This document shows positions 22,895 through 30,117 of a stretch of 32,434 nt of DNA, piece by piece; position 1 is the stretch's first letter, and each line of letters opens with the position of its first letter. Origin of the DNA: an uncultured Flavobacterium sp. (GTDB taxonomy: Bacteria; Bacteroidota; Bacteroidia; Flavobacteriales; Flavobacteriaceae); contig NZ_CALBSN010000001.1 in NCBI RefSeq assembly GCF_937967675.1, forward strand, positions 1-32,434, in the 5' to 3' direction. The notes beneath the pieces were generated by a model that did no database searches, had not been told where the DNA came from, and was given only the letters and a program-made list of their open reading frames with translations. The translations under genes were made by a program, and so were the position numbers.

Positions 22895-24361
22895 ATGGGA
22901 ATTGTCATCAAACAATCGATTAAAAATACCATCATTACCTATATTGGTTTTGGAATTGGTGCGATTAACACTTTGTTTATGTACGGGCAATTTCTGGGTG
23001 ACACCTTTTATGGTTTGGTCGGATTTATTTTGTCGGCAGCCAATATTATGATGCCTTTGATGGCGTTTGGAGTTCATAATACTTTGGTGAAATTCTACAA
23101 TGAATACGAAACTGAAGAGAAAAAAGCGCAATTTCTAACGTTTGTTTTGGTTTTGCCTTTATTGATTGTGCTTCCTGTAAGTTTGATTGGTTATTTTGGA
23201 TATCATCAAATAGCGGAATTATTATCGGAAAAGAATCCAATTGTTTATGATTATGTATGGCAAATTCCAGTAATCGGACTTTGTATGGGTTATTTTGAGA
23301 TTTTTTATGCTTGGGTAAAAGTGCATTTGCAATCGGTTTACGGTAGTTTTGTGAAAGAAGTTTTGCTTCGAATTCTAATTTCAATTTTCTTATTTGCGGT
23401 TTATTTTGATTTTATTTCTCCGCAACAATTTGTTTTTGCCTTGATGGGAATTTACTTTTTATCGCTTTTAACCATGTTTTTTTATGCGATGAAAGTGAAA
23501 TTACCTCATTTAAAATTAGTTTTTCCTGATAATTATAAAGCAATTTTAACGTATTGTTTTTTTATCATCTTATCAGGAAGTGTAGCAAATATGTTGTTAG
23601 ATGTTGATAAATTCATGCTGAATTTTTACATCAATATCGATAATATCGCTTTTTATTCCGTTGCTATTTTTATTGCAACAGTAATTTCGGTGCCAAGTCG
23701 TGCCATGCATCAAATTACGTATCCTATTACGGCTAAATTAATGAGCGAAAATAAACACGATGAATTAAATGAATTGTATAAAAAGTCTTCAATTACGCTA
23801 CAAGTTATTGGTGGTTTGATTTTAATTGGGATTTTGGTCAATATAAATGAATTGTATAGCGTTTTACCAAAAGGCTATAGTGAAGGAATTGCAGTTGTTT
23901 TCCTAATAGGTATTTCTAAGTATTTCGATTTGATTTTAGGAAATAATAATTCGATTATTTTTAACTCGATATATTACCGTGCAGTCTTGTTTTTGGGTTT
24001 GTTTTTGGTTTTTCTGACAGTTTCCTTAAATATGATCTTCATTCCCCTTTATGGCTTGAATGGAGCTGCTATTGCAACTTTAATTTCGATTACGTTATAT
24101 AGTTTAGCAAAGTTACTTTTCGTAGTGCTTAAAATGAAGTTATTTCCGTTTACTAAAAATACGATTGTAGCTTTATTATTAGCAATATTGAGTTTTGGAG
24201 TATTCTATTATTGGGATTTTAGCTTTCATCCATTTATAAACATTGTTTTAAAATCGATTTTAGTTACCATTTTCTATTTAGGATTGACTTACTATTTTAA
24301 GGTTTCTTCGGATATCAATTTTGTGATGAACTCTGTTTTTAAGAGAATTTTGAAGAAATAA
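22895..24361 (+). CDS. Oligosaccharide flippase / polysaccharide biosynthesis membrane protein (MOP superfamily)
   Basis: A 488-residue inner-membrane protein with about 14 hydrophobic helices. It starts with an amphipathic GIVIKQSIKNTIITYIGFGIGAINTLF, the usual N-terminus of Wzx/RfbX-type flippases. Later segments include LLDVDKFMLNFYINIDNIAFY followed by SVAIFIATV, and GLNGAAIATLISITLYSLAKL, typical of the MOP/MATE superfamily. It should move a lipid-linked glycan across the inner membrane. It follows the glycosyltransferase by 18 bases and completes the YfhO-GT-flippase operon. Confidence 0.9.
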   Translation: MGIVIKQSIKNTIITYIGFGIGAINTLFMYGQFLGDTFYGLVGFILSAANIMMPLMAFGVHNTLVKFYNEYETEEKKAQFLTFVLVLPLLIVLPVSLIGYFGYHQIAELLSEKNPIVYDYVWQIPVIGLCMGYFEIFYAWVKVHLQSVYGSFVKEVLLRILISIFLFAVYFDFISPQQFVFALMGIYFLSLLTMFFYAMKVKLPHLKLVFPDNYKAILTYCFFIILSGSVANMLLDVDKFMLNFYINIDNIAFYSVAIFIATVISVPSRAMHQITYPITAKLMSENKHDELNELYKKSSITLQVIGGLILIGILVNINELYSVLPKGYSEGIAVVFLIGISKYFDLILGNNNSIIFNSIYYRAVLFLGLFLVFLTVSLNMIFIPLYGLNGAAIATLISITLYSLAKLLFVVLKMKLFPFTKNTIVALLLAILSFGVFYYWDFSFHPFINIVLKSILVTIFYLGLTYYFKVSSDINFVMNSVFKRILKK

Positions 24362-24448
24362 TAAAGATTTTTTTAATTTCTTCGATTTATTCAATCTGTG
24401 TTCCAAATTTGAAAATTGATTTTTGTATTTGTTCTTGTACTTGAATAC

Positions 24449-24486
24449 AAAAAAACCTGCTTCATCTTCCCAGAATCCGCAGGATT
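24449..24486 (-). terminator. Terminator downstream of the 24512 gene (minus strand)
   Basis: A CCTGC/GCAGG stem (24456-24460 with 24479-24483, extended by flanking A/T pairs) has an 18-nt loop. A run of seven T follows on the minus strand. Confidence 0.6.
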
Positions 24487-24511
24487 TAAAAACAAACTAA
24501 CCAACCAATTA

Positions 24512-25201
24512 TTATTTATCTTTTTTCATTTCTAAAGTTTCTCTTTTGATTTCTTTTACGTCGTCATCAGACATTTTTACTTTAGAACCGTCTTTTTTGT
24601 AGTAGTAATAGTCATCATCACTTTCATAATCATCATCATAGTCATCTCCATAACCACCATTTCCACCTGAGTAATGCTCTCCTCTTGGGTTGTAGAAGTA
24701 ACCATTGTTTGCGTAGTTGATAAATCCAAATACATCTACAATTCGTCCTCTTCTGTCGTAAACAATTCTCATGTTTCCTACTTTAGTTACAGCAAAACTG
24801 TTATAGCTCATATAAATAGTTCCAATACGTTTTACCCTTCCAAAAGCGTCGTAGTTGATGTATACATTTCCTATGCGTCTTACTCTACCAAAGTTGTCGT
24901 GTTCTACACGGATTCCTCTTTCAGAAGTTCCGTAGTAACCTCTAGTTCCAGGAGCGCCATTTGTGTTATTAATAGCATATCTAGGTCCTGATGGTCTTGT
25001 GTTGAAGTCAAATTCGCCATTTGGAAACAACATAAACTCAATTCCGCGTTCTCTGAAGATAATGGGTTCTGCATCTCGATAATCGATGTAATACTCTCTT
25101 CTATTTGTGTTATCAGAAAAAATAGGATTTTCTGACGCTAAAGCCATGTTCCCTACCAGAAAGATACTGGCTACTACTAAAAGTGTAATTTTTTTACTCA
25201 T
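24512..25201 (-). CDS. Secreted protein with internal FGRVxRIG repeats, unknown function
   Basis: A 229-residue protein from the ATG at 25201, chosen because the signal peptide (KITLLVVASIFLVGNMALA) then sits at the start; an in-frame ATG 15 codons upstream would bury it. After YYIDYRDAEP, residues about 100-150 hold three imperfect repeats of 17-18 residues (HDNFGRVRRIGNVYI, YDAFGRVKRIGTIYM, YNSFAVTKVGNMRIV). A YDRRGRIVDVFG block follows, an arrangement reminiscent of YD-type wind-around repeats but much shorter. The C-terminus is Gly/Tyr/Asp-rich, then charged (DDDYESDDDYYYYKKDGSK). I do not recognise a family. It is likely periplasmic or cell-surface. Confidence 0.75.
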   Translation of the reverse strand: MSKKITLLVVASIFLVGNMALASENPIFSDNTNRREYYIDYRDAEPIIFRERGIEFMLFPNGEFDFNTRPSGPRYAINNTNGAPGTRGYYGTSERGIRVEHDNFGRVRRIGNVYINYDAFGRVKRIGTIYMSYNSFAVTKVGNMRIVYDRRGRIVDVFGFINYANNGYFYNPRGEHYSGGNGGYGDDYDDDYESDDDYYYYKKDGSKVKMSDDDVKEIKRETLEMKKDK

Positions 25202-25386
25202 GATGTACACATTTAGTTTTCGGAATTCGTGAATCTTCGATTTCATGATACAACAATTTAAAAGTTGAGCAACTCAATTTTAAAACTCGTTTCTAAAACT
25301 TGTTGCTTGATTAAGTATTTTCAATTGCTGTGCCAAACTCAAAAAAAGCGTTGTAAACGATTTGTTAATGAGTTGTTATTAAATAA

Positions 25387-25421
25387 AAAAAGAACGCTAA
25401 CTTATTGATAGCGTTCTTTTT
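25387..25421 (-). terminator. Terminator after the CCC-motif protein gene
   Basis: A perfect 13-bp stem (AAAAAGAACGCTA at 25387-25399 with TAGCGTTCTTTTT at 25409-25421) has a 9-nt loop and T-rich sequence after it on the minus strand. Confidence 0.88.
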
Positions 25422-25446
25422 ATAAATATATTTTAGTATTTTTAAT

Positions 25447-25773
25447 TTATCTACTTCCGTATCTTCTTATCATTTCTTGTTGCATTTGCTCAATACCTTC
25501 CATACCTAAAGTAGTGAATAGAACAATTACATAAATTAGGTAAATAACACCTAATGAAATTCCAATTATACTAAGAATTTTACCAATTTTTAAATTATTG
25601 TAGTTGGTATAAACACTTGGATTTTCAGCATATAATTTAGTGTCTTTATTTGCTAAAACTAAAGCTACAACACCTAAAATGATACTAAAAATTCCGTAAC
25701 AACAACAAATTAAAATTGAAAATATTCCTAAAATAAGGACAGCGGTAGCATTAGGTAATTTTTGATTTTCCAT
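25447..25773 (-). CDS. CCC-motif small membrane protein
   Basis: A 108-residue protein with two membrane helices. The first (about 12-40) carries three consecutive cysteines (ILGIFSILICCCYGIF, then SIILGVVALVLA). The second (about 65-90) is IGKILSIIGISLGVIYLIYV. The CCC motif and the KDTKLY linker match the flavobacterial CCC-motif family. Function unknown. It directly follows the DUF2752 gene (11 bases), a pairing I associate with this family; the two probably act together in the membrane. Confidence 0.85.
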   Translation of the reverse strand: MENQKLPNATAVLILGIFSILICCCYGIFSIILGVVALVLANKDTKLYAENPSVYTNYNNLKIGKILSIIGISLGVIYLIYVIVLFTTLGMEGIEQMQQEMIRRYGSR

Positions 25774-25784
25774 AAATATAAAGT

Positions 25785-26075
25785 TTAATTGGTTACAGAG
25801 TTAAAATATATTTTAATTAAATAGGCTATTAAAATTACAGCTCCATTTAAAATAGCACTAGCAATTACTAATTTATAATAGTTTCTTTTTTTATCAAAAA
25901 GATGAAGTGCTAAAAAAACAAAAAACAAAGCTAAGGTGTAAATAGCAGGAAACATTTTAAATGCTTCCCAAAATTCGCCTTCTAATAAAAAAGCTATTGC
26001 CCTTTGTGTTCCACAACCTGGACATTCAACTCCAAAAAGTTGTTTGTTCATACAAGGCAACATATGTTCTTCCAT
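25785..26075 (-). CDS. DUF2752 membrane protein
   Basis: A 96-residue protein with the DUF2752 hallmark CPGCGTQRAIAFLLEGEFWE near the N-terminus (two Cys in CPGC plus a GTxRA turn), followed by two or three membrane helices (FPAIYTLALFFVFLALHLF, then VIASAILNGAVILIAYLI). I chose ATG 26075 (MEEHMLPCM); a GTG at 26105 would add ten residues. Function unknown. It sits 11 bases upstream of the CCC-motif gene in one operon. Confidence 0.83.
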   Translation of the reverse strand: MEEHMLPCMNKQLFGVECPGCGTQRAIAFLLEGEFWEAFKMFPAIYTLALFFVFLALHLFDKKRNYYKLVIASAILNGAVILIAYLIKIYFNSVTN

Positions 26076-26152
26076 AATGCTTTTTAGAATTAAAATTTTA
26101 TTCACAAGTTTACAAAAAAAAGTTCACAAACAAATACTAATTTTAAAAACAC

Positions 26153-26160
26153 TACTTTTG
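26153..26160 (+). promoter_or_regulatory. -7 box of the 26186 / Smr operon
   Basis: TACTTTTG, 25 bases before the ATG at 26186. Confidence 0.55.
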
Positions 26161-26185
26161 AAAATTGTATTTTAAAGTAAAAATA

Positions 26186-26383
26186 ATGAAACAATTTTTA
26201 TACATTTTAATGTTTGCTGCAGTCGGAATTTATGCTCTAATTGAACAATCAAAACCAGCTCCAAATCGATTTATTATGATAGGGGCAATGGCTGTTTTTA
26301 TGTTTGGATTATTTAGATTGATGAATAAAATTCCATCTAAAAATGATGGAGAAAACGATGAAGAAAATGACACAGAAATTTGA
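26186..26383 (+). CDS. Small membrane protein upstream of the Smr-domain gene
   Basis: A 65-residue protein with two hydrophobic helices (FLYILMFAAVGIYALIEQ and FIMIGAMAVFMFGLFRLM) and an acidic tail (GENDEENDTEI). I chose ATG 26186 over an in-frame TTG 21 bases earlier because it begins MKQFLYIL directly at the helix. Its end overlaps the Smr gene start. No family recognised. Confidence 0.75.
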   Translation: MKQFLYILMFAAVGIYALIEQSKPAPNRFIMIGAMAVFMFGLFRLMNKIPSKNDGENDEENDTEI

Positions 26384-26927
26384 AATAGGAGATAAGGTCT
26401 CAGTTTTAGACGACGACATTTCGGGAGTAGTAATTAAGGTTAATAATGATCAAATTTCGGTGGAAACTACTGATAATTTTGTGATGACATTTTTTGTCAA
26501 CGAATTGGTTAAAATAAACAATTCCAATGAGTTAAGTGGTTTTTTCTCTACTCAAAGTTTAGGTTCAGTTTTAAAGGATAAAGAAGAGCCAAAAAAGCGC
26601 AGTTTTGTAAAAGAAAAGCGCTCTCGTAAGGACGAATTTGTCTTAGAAGTGGATTTGCATATCGAAAAATTAGTACCTTCAAAACGCGGAATGAACAACT
26701 ATGATATTCTAACTTTGCAAATAGAAACCGCAAAACGCCAACTCGATTTTGCTATCAAAAATCGAATGCCTAAAGTGGTTTTTATTCACGGCGTTGGTGA
26801 AGGTGTTTTGAAAGCCGAATTGGACTTTATGTTAGGACGTTATGATACCATTTCGTTCCAAGATGCGAACTATCAAAAATATGGTTTAGGTGCCACTGAA
26901 GTTTATATTAAACAAAATGTTAAGTAA
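26367..26927 (+). CDS. Smr-domain protein with N-terminal SH3-like (DUF2027-type) part
   Basis: About 186 residues. The N-terminus (KFEIGDKVSVLDDDISGVVI) forms a small beta-barrel-like part seen in Bacteroidota Smr proteins. A linker is followed by a C-terminal Smr domain: FVLEVDLHIEKLVP (the conserved DLH motif), ETAKRQLDFAI, VVFIHGVGEGVLKAEL (the HGxGxGxL motif) and a final ATEVYIKQ. Smr domains have nicking-endonuclease or RNA-cleaving activity, and in MutS2 act on recombination or stalled ribosomes. This one has no MutS ATPase. Several in-frame ATGs exist (26343, 26346, 26358, 26367); I take the last, which starts MTQKFEIGD. It is co-transcribed with the small membrane protein by overlap. 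Confidence 0.85.
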   Translation: MTQKFEIGDKVSVLDDDISGVVIKVNNDQISVETTDNFVMTFFVNELVKINNSNELSGFFSTQSLGSVLKDKEEPKKRSFVKEKRSRKDEFVLEVDLHIEKLVPSKRGMNNYDILTLQIETAKRQLDFAIKNRMPKVVFIHGVGEGVLKAELDFMLGRYDTISFQDANYQKYGLGATEVYIKQNVK

Positions 26928-26970
26928 TTTTAGATGTTTTAATTTTACCTAAATTTCACTTCTAGAAATA

Positions 26971-27010
26971 AAAAAAGGACTAATCAGTTTCGAATAGTCC
27001 TTTGCTTTTT
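26971..27010. terminator. Bidirectional terminator between the Smr gene and the lipoprotein gene
   Basis: A 9-bp stem (AAAGGACTA at 26974-26982 with TAGTCCTTT at 26995-27003) has a 12-nt loop, A-rich sequence on the left and GCTTTTTT on the right. It serves both convergent genes. Confidence 0.85.
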
Positions 27011-27023
27011 TATGTTTAAAATT

Positions 27024-27530
27024 TTATAAATCGGTTTCATAATTTCCAAAATTATATTCTGTAAAACTAAACGAATTAGAACTTCCAGAAAAGTTTACAT
27101 TGACAAATTTAATGTTATGATTATATCCCGTTATTGTAATTCCATCTGAAGCATAAAGCGCGTCTGTAATAATTTCAATTGTTCCACCAGTAGCATTCCA
27201 CTCATTTTTTACAATTGGAGTAGCGGACGGAATAGTTGTACAAATATTACTAGAAGTTACTGTTCCAGAATAAATTCTATAAATAATCTGATTTGTTGAA
27301 TTTATATTTACTGTTCTCGGATTTCCATCTGGCGTTTCTTCGTTGGTAAAACTAGCTTCAGGAATATTAATTAACAACATTTCGTCTCCATTAATTTTGA
27401 AAATTAAATTATTATCAGGGCATTCTTGAATACTAACGGTATCAAAATTGAAAGATTCTAATGTAATATCGCCATCATCACAAGCTTGTAGCACAAAAAT
27501 TGAGGCTACTAAAACTATAAGTTTTTTCAT
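27024..27530 (-). CDS. Lipoprotein of unknown function
   Basis: A 168-residue protein from the ATG at 27530, which puts the lipoprotein signal (MKKLIVLVASIFVLQAC, lipobox LQAC) at the start; an upstream in-frame start adds eight residues before it. The mature part is rich in beta-prone, Asn/Thr/Ser segments (FKINGDEMLLINIPEASF, NEWNATGGTIEIITDAL). Two cysteines (ECPDN and NICTT) could pair. No family recognised, and no clear partner genes. It ends at the shared terminator. Confidence 0.75.
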   Translation of the reverse strand: MKKLIVLVASIFVLQACDDGDITLESFNFDTVSIQECPDNNLIFKINGDEMLLINIPEASFTNEETPDGNPRTVNINSTNQIIYRIYSGTVTSSNICTTIPSATPIVKNEWNATGGTIEIITDALYASDGITITGYNHNIKFVNVNFSGSSNSFSFTEYNFGNYETDL

Positions 27531-27640
27531 TTTATCATTGAATTTATGCAACAAAAATAAAGGTTTTAATTTATTAATTTGCTAAAGTTTGTTAATTTCC
27601 ATCTGAATTGATTTTAAGATTTCTAAAATAAAATGATTTG

Positions 27641-27648
27641 TATCTTTG
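27641..27648 (+). promoter_or_regulatory. -7 box of the cysteine desulfurase gene, 4 nt before the ATG
   Basis: TATCTTTG matches TAnnTTTG. TCCA separates it from the ATG at 27653, predicting a leaderless or nearly leaderless mRNA. Confidence 0.6.
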
Positions 27649-27652
27649 TCCA

Positions 27653-28774
27653 ATGAGAAAAGTGTATTTAGATAACGCCGCAACCACGCCTATTCATCCA
27701 GAAGTCATTACTGCGATGATTAATGTTTTACAAAACGATTTTGGAAATCCATCTTCTACCCATAGTTTTGGGAGGAGCGCCAAGACTTTGTTGGAATCTT
27801 CGCGAAAAACCATTGCGAAATTGCTAAATGCACAAGCTTCTAAACTTATTTTCACCTCAAGCGCTACTGAAGCCACGAATTGGATTCTAACCAGTGCTGT
27901 GAAAGATTTAGGAATCAAACGCATTATCACGACTAAAATCGAACATCATGCTACATTGCACACAGTAGAACATCTAACAAAGGAATTCGGAATTCAAGTC
28001 GAATATATTACCATTTTACCAAACGGAAACATCGATTATCAAGATTTAGCAGCTAAATTACATTCAGATGTTCCAACTCTAGTCTCGCTAATCCACGTAA
28101 ATAACGAAATAGGAACGATTTTAGACATCAAGCGTGTTTCGGACTTGTGCAAGTATGCAAAAGCACTTTTTCATTGTGATACGGTGCAATCTATCGGTAA
28201 AACGAATTTAGATGTACAAGAGTTGGGAATTGACTTTTTAGTAGCTTCTGCACATAAGTTTCATGGTCCAAAAGGTGTAGGTTTTGCTTACATCAAAAAG
28301 AATTCCATGCTACAACCGATGATTTTTGGTGGCGAGCAAGAAAAAGGGATGCGCGCCGGAACCGAAGCCGTACATCAAGTCGTAGGAATGGCAAAAGCTT
28401 TAGAATTAGCTTACGCGAATTTAGAAAGCGATACACAATATATTTCCGATTTAAAAGAGTATTGTATTTCTGAATTGAAAAAAATATTTCCAGAAGTGAA
28501 AATCAATGGAGAAAATACGTTTTATAACCTTTTGAATGTCCAATTGCCTTTATCAGAAGAAAAGACTTCTATGTTGTTATTTACATTAGATATGAAAGGA
28601 ATTGCTGTTTCACGCGGTAGTGCTTGTCAAAGTGGAAGTATTAAACCATCGCACGTTTTAGCCGAATTTTTATCTCCAGAAGAGACAAAAAAACCAAGTT
28701 TGCGAATCTCATTCAGCCATTTTAATACGAAAGAAGATATTGATTTGTTGGTTGAGGCTTTGAAACAAGCATAA
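27653..28774 (+). CDS. Cysteine desulfurase family protein (class V aminotransferase, NifS/IscS-like)
   Basis: A 373-residue PLP enzyme that takes sulfur from cysteine, leaving alanine and an enzyme persulfide for Fe-S clusters or thiolated tRNA. I chose the ATG at 27653 (MRKVYLDNAATTPIHPEV); a longer frame from 27638 runs through the promoter. Motifs are FGNPSSTHSFGRSA, FTSSATEATN, EHHATL, VNNEIGT, the PLP lysine in SAHKFHGPKGVGF, and the catalytic Cys in SRGSACQSGSIKPSHVL. It is about 30 residues shorter than E. coli IscS. No isc or suf partner lies nearby, so it may be a second, specialised desulfurase. Confidence 0.93.
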   Translation: MRKVYLDNAATTPIHPEVITAMINVLQNDFGNPSSTHSFGRSAKTLLESSRKTIAKLLNAQASKLIFTSSATEATNWILTSAVKDLGIKRIITTKIEHHATLHTVEHLTKEFGIQVEYITILPNGNIDYQDLAAKLHSDVPTLVSLIHVNNEIGTILDIKRVSDLCKYAKALFHCDTVQSIGKTNLDVQELGIDFLVASAHKFHGPKGVGFAYIKKNSMLQPMIFGGEQEKGMRAGTEAVHQVVGMAKALELAYANLESDTQYISDLKEYCISELKKIFPEVKINGENTFYNLLNVQLPLSEEKTSMLLFTLDMKGIAVSRGSACQSGSIKPSHVLAEFLSPEETKKPSLRISFSHFNTKEDIDLLVEALKQA

Positions 28775-28781
28775 CTATTAC

Positions 28782-28935
28782 CGTCACTTCGAGTGATTTT
28801 TAAAAGAAAAAATGCTGATTTTTGCTTTTAAAAATTGTATCGAGAACTATAGCAACGATTTTCCTTCTACAGTTCTCGATACATTTTGTATTTGTAAATC
28901 TGAGGCTTTCCAAATACAAAACACTCGAAGTGACG
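28782..28935. repeat. 154-bp structured element: 14-bp terminal inverted repeats enclosing three hairpins
   Basis: The ends CGTCACTTCGAGTG (28782-28795) and CACTCGAAGTGACG (28922-28935) are perfect inverted repeats. Inside are an A/T hairpin (about 28802-28829), a perfect 13-bp stem with TGTATCGAGAACT (28836-28848 with 28871-28883) and a perfect 11-bp stem with TTTTGTATTTG (28884-28894 with 28911-28921). The second and third stems and the outer right arm follow one another with no unpaired base, a cloverleaf-like design. It has no reading frame and lies between two convergent genes. It looks like a MITE-type dispersed element or a structured RNA. Confidence 0.85.
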
Positions 28936-28960
28936 TTAGTGGAATTTCGATTTGAAACAT

Positions 28961-28998
28961 AAAAAAACACGAATTACATAAATCATATAATTCGTGTT
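28961..28998 (-). terminator. Terminator of the pyrE-SRPBCC operon
   Basis: A perfect 11-bp stem (AACACGAATTA at 28966-28976 with TAATTCGTGTT at 28988-28998) has an 11-nt loop and seven T following on the minus strand. Confidence 0.88.
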
Positions 28999-29017
28999 CA
29001 ATAAGTTATTGAGGAAA

Positions 29018-29410
29018 CTACAATTTCCCCATATTCTGAGCCAATGTCTCAATGAATTTAGTGATTGGTCCTTTGATCATCATCGCCATCATTGGGTTGA
29101 AATCGCCTTCAAAAGCTAATTGCACTTCTGTGTTATCAGCATCAATTGCGTTTAAGTTTCCAGTTAAGGTAAAAGGTAATTTACTTGAAGCCGCTCCTAA
29201 AACCACTTGCGAATTTGGAGTTCCACCTTTTTTAACCAATTTAATTTCTGGCATACCTTTTAATCCGAATTCAAAGCAATTTTCGTCGATTACTTCAAAT
29301 TTTGCGATATTTTCAGGCATTAATTTTTCGAAATTCTTTACGTCGTTCAAAGCGTTGAATAAATATTCAGCCGATTTTGCTACGTTTACTTTTGGACTTT
29401 CTAAGTTCAT
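29018..29410 (-). CDS. SRPBCC (START/Bet v1-like) domain protein
   Basis: A 130-residue soluble protein with the helix-grip fold pattern: an N-terminal strand (VNVAKSAEYLFNALNDV, then KNFEKLMPENIAKFEV), alternating beta-strands with GTPNSQVVLGAASSKLPFTL and a long C-terminal helix (MAMMIKGPITKFIETLAQNM). Such proteins bind a small hydrophobic ligand; which one is unknown. It lies 47 bases downstream of pyrE on the same strand and is closed by its own terminator, so it is likely co-transcribed with pyrE. Confidence 0.8.
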   Translation of the reverse strand: MNLESPKVNVAKSAEYLFNALNDVKNFEKLMPENIAKFEVIDENCFEFGLKGMPEIKLVKKGGTPNSQVVLGAASSKLPFTLTGNLNAIDADNTEVQLAFEGDFNPMMAMMIKGPITKFIETLAQNMGKL

Positions 29411-29417
29411 ATGTTTT

Positions 29418-29450
29418 GTTTATAAGTTTAAAAGGTTATGAGTTTAAAAG
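29418..29450. repeat. Two tandem copies of a 16-17-bp unit (GTTTATAAGTTTAAAAG-like)
   Basis: GTTTATAAGTTTAAAAG is followed directly by GTTATGAGTTTAAAAG (one base shorter, one substitution). It fills most of the gap between the pyrE stop and the SRPBCC start. Confidence 0.6.
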
Positions 29451-29457
29451 GGGGAAA

Positions 29458-30105
29458 CTAAACTTCTACATTCCATTCTGCTGGATTGGCGTTCCAAGCA
29501 CTCAACGTTTCCAATTCATTTTCTGAAACATATTGTTTGTCAACCGCTTTTTGTAATAAGTTTTCGTAATTACTTAACGTGAAAACATCCAAATTAGCCG
29601 CTTCAAAACGCTCTTTTGAAATTTGAAAACCATAGGTGAAAATCGCTGCCATTCCTTTTACATTAGCACCTTCGTTGCGTAAAGCTTCAACAGCTAACAA
29701 ACTGCTTCCGCCAGTCGAAATCAAATCTTCTACAACTACAACGTTTTGTCCTTTTTGCAAGAAACCTTCTACTTGGTTTTGTCTTCCGTGTTTTTTAGGT
29801 TCAGGACGAACATATACGAAAGGTAATCCCATCGCTTCGGCAACTAAAATTCCGATACCAATAGCACCTGTTGCAACGCCTGCAATCACATCTGGTTTAC
29901 CAAATTTGTCTTCAATATGTTTCGCAAATTCATCGCGTACATAGTTTCTAACCGCTGGAAATGAAAGGATTATGCGGTTATCACAATAAATCGGAGACTT
30001 CCAGCCTGAAGCCCACGTAAAAGGATTTTTAGAATTTAATTTAATTGCGTTTATTTGTAAAAGCAATTCGGCTGTTTGTTGGGCGGTATTGTTATTAAAA
30101 ATCAT
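29458..30105 (-). CDS. pyrE: Orotate phosphoribosyltransferase
   Basis: A 215-residue enzyme that joins orotate to PRPP to give OMP, the fifth step of pyrimidine synthesis. It has NPFTWASGWKSPIYCDNRI (orotate-binding N-terminus), VIAGVATGAIGIGILVAEAM, a flexible catalytic loop with PEPKKHGRQNQVEG (Lys-Lys-His-Gly), and the PRPP-binding signature VVVVEDLISTGGSSLLAVEA. Length is normal. The -7 box TACATTTG ends 4 bases before the ATG, suggesting a leaderless mRNA, and overlaps the start codon of the divergent NUDIX gene. No UMP-responsive leader or attenuator is visible. Confidence 0.96.
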   Translation of the reverse strand: MIFNNNTAQQTAELLLQINAIKLNSKNPFTWASGWKSPIYCDNRIILSFPAVRNYVRDEFAKHIEDKFGKPDVIAGVATGAIGIGILVAEAMGLPFVYVRPEPKKHGRQNQVEGFLQKGQNVVVVEDLISTGGSSLLAVEALRNEGANVKGMAAIFTYGFQISKERFEAANLDVFTLSNYENLLQKAVDKQYVSENELETLSAWNANPAEWNVEV

Positions 30106-30109
30106 ATTG

Positions 30110-30117
30110 CAAATGTA
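30110..30117 (-). promoter_or_regulatory. -7 box of pyrE overlapping the NUDIX start codon
   Basis: The minus strand reads TACATTTG, then four bases, then the pyrE ATG. On the plus strand the same bases contain the NUDIX ATG (30113-30115). Confidence 0.6.

Noticed and set aside
24361..24448. Loose TTG-spaced stretch (TTGTATTTG, TTCTTGTACTTG) resembling the array at 21532
   Set aside because: No consistent unit or period can be defined. It may be composition alone.
25247..25386. Possible small RNA or regulatory region upstream of the 24512 gene
   Set aside because: Only weak short inverted repeats (AGTTG/CAACT) and no convincing promoter box were visible.
27638..27652. Upstream TTG start of the cysteine desulfurase
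   Set aside because: These codons lie inside the -7 box; the conserved N-terminus begins at the ATG at 27653.
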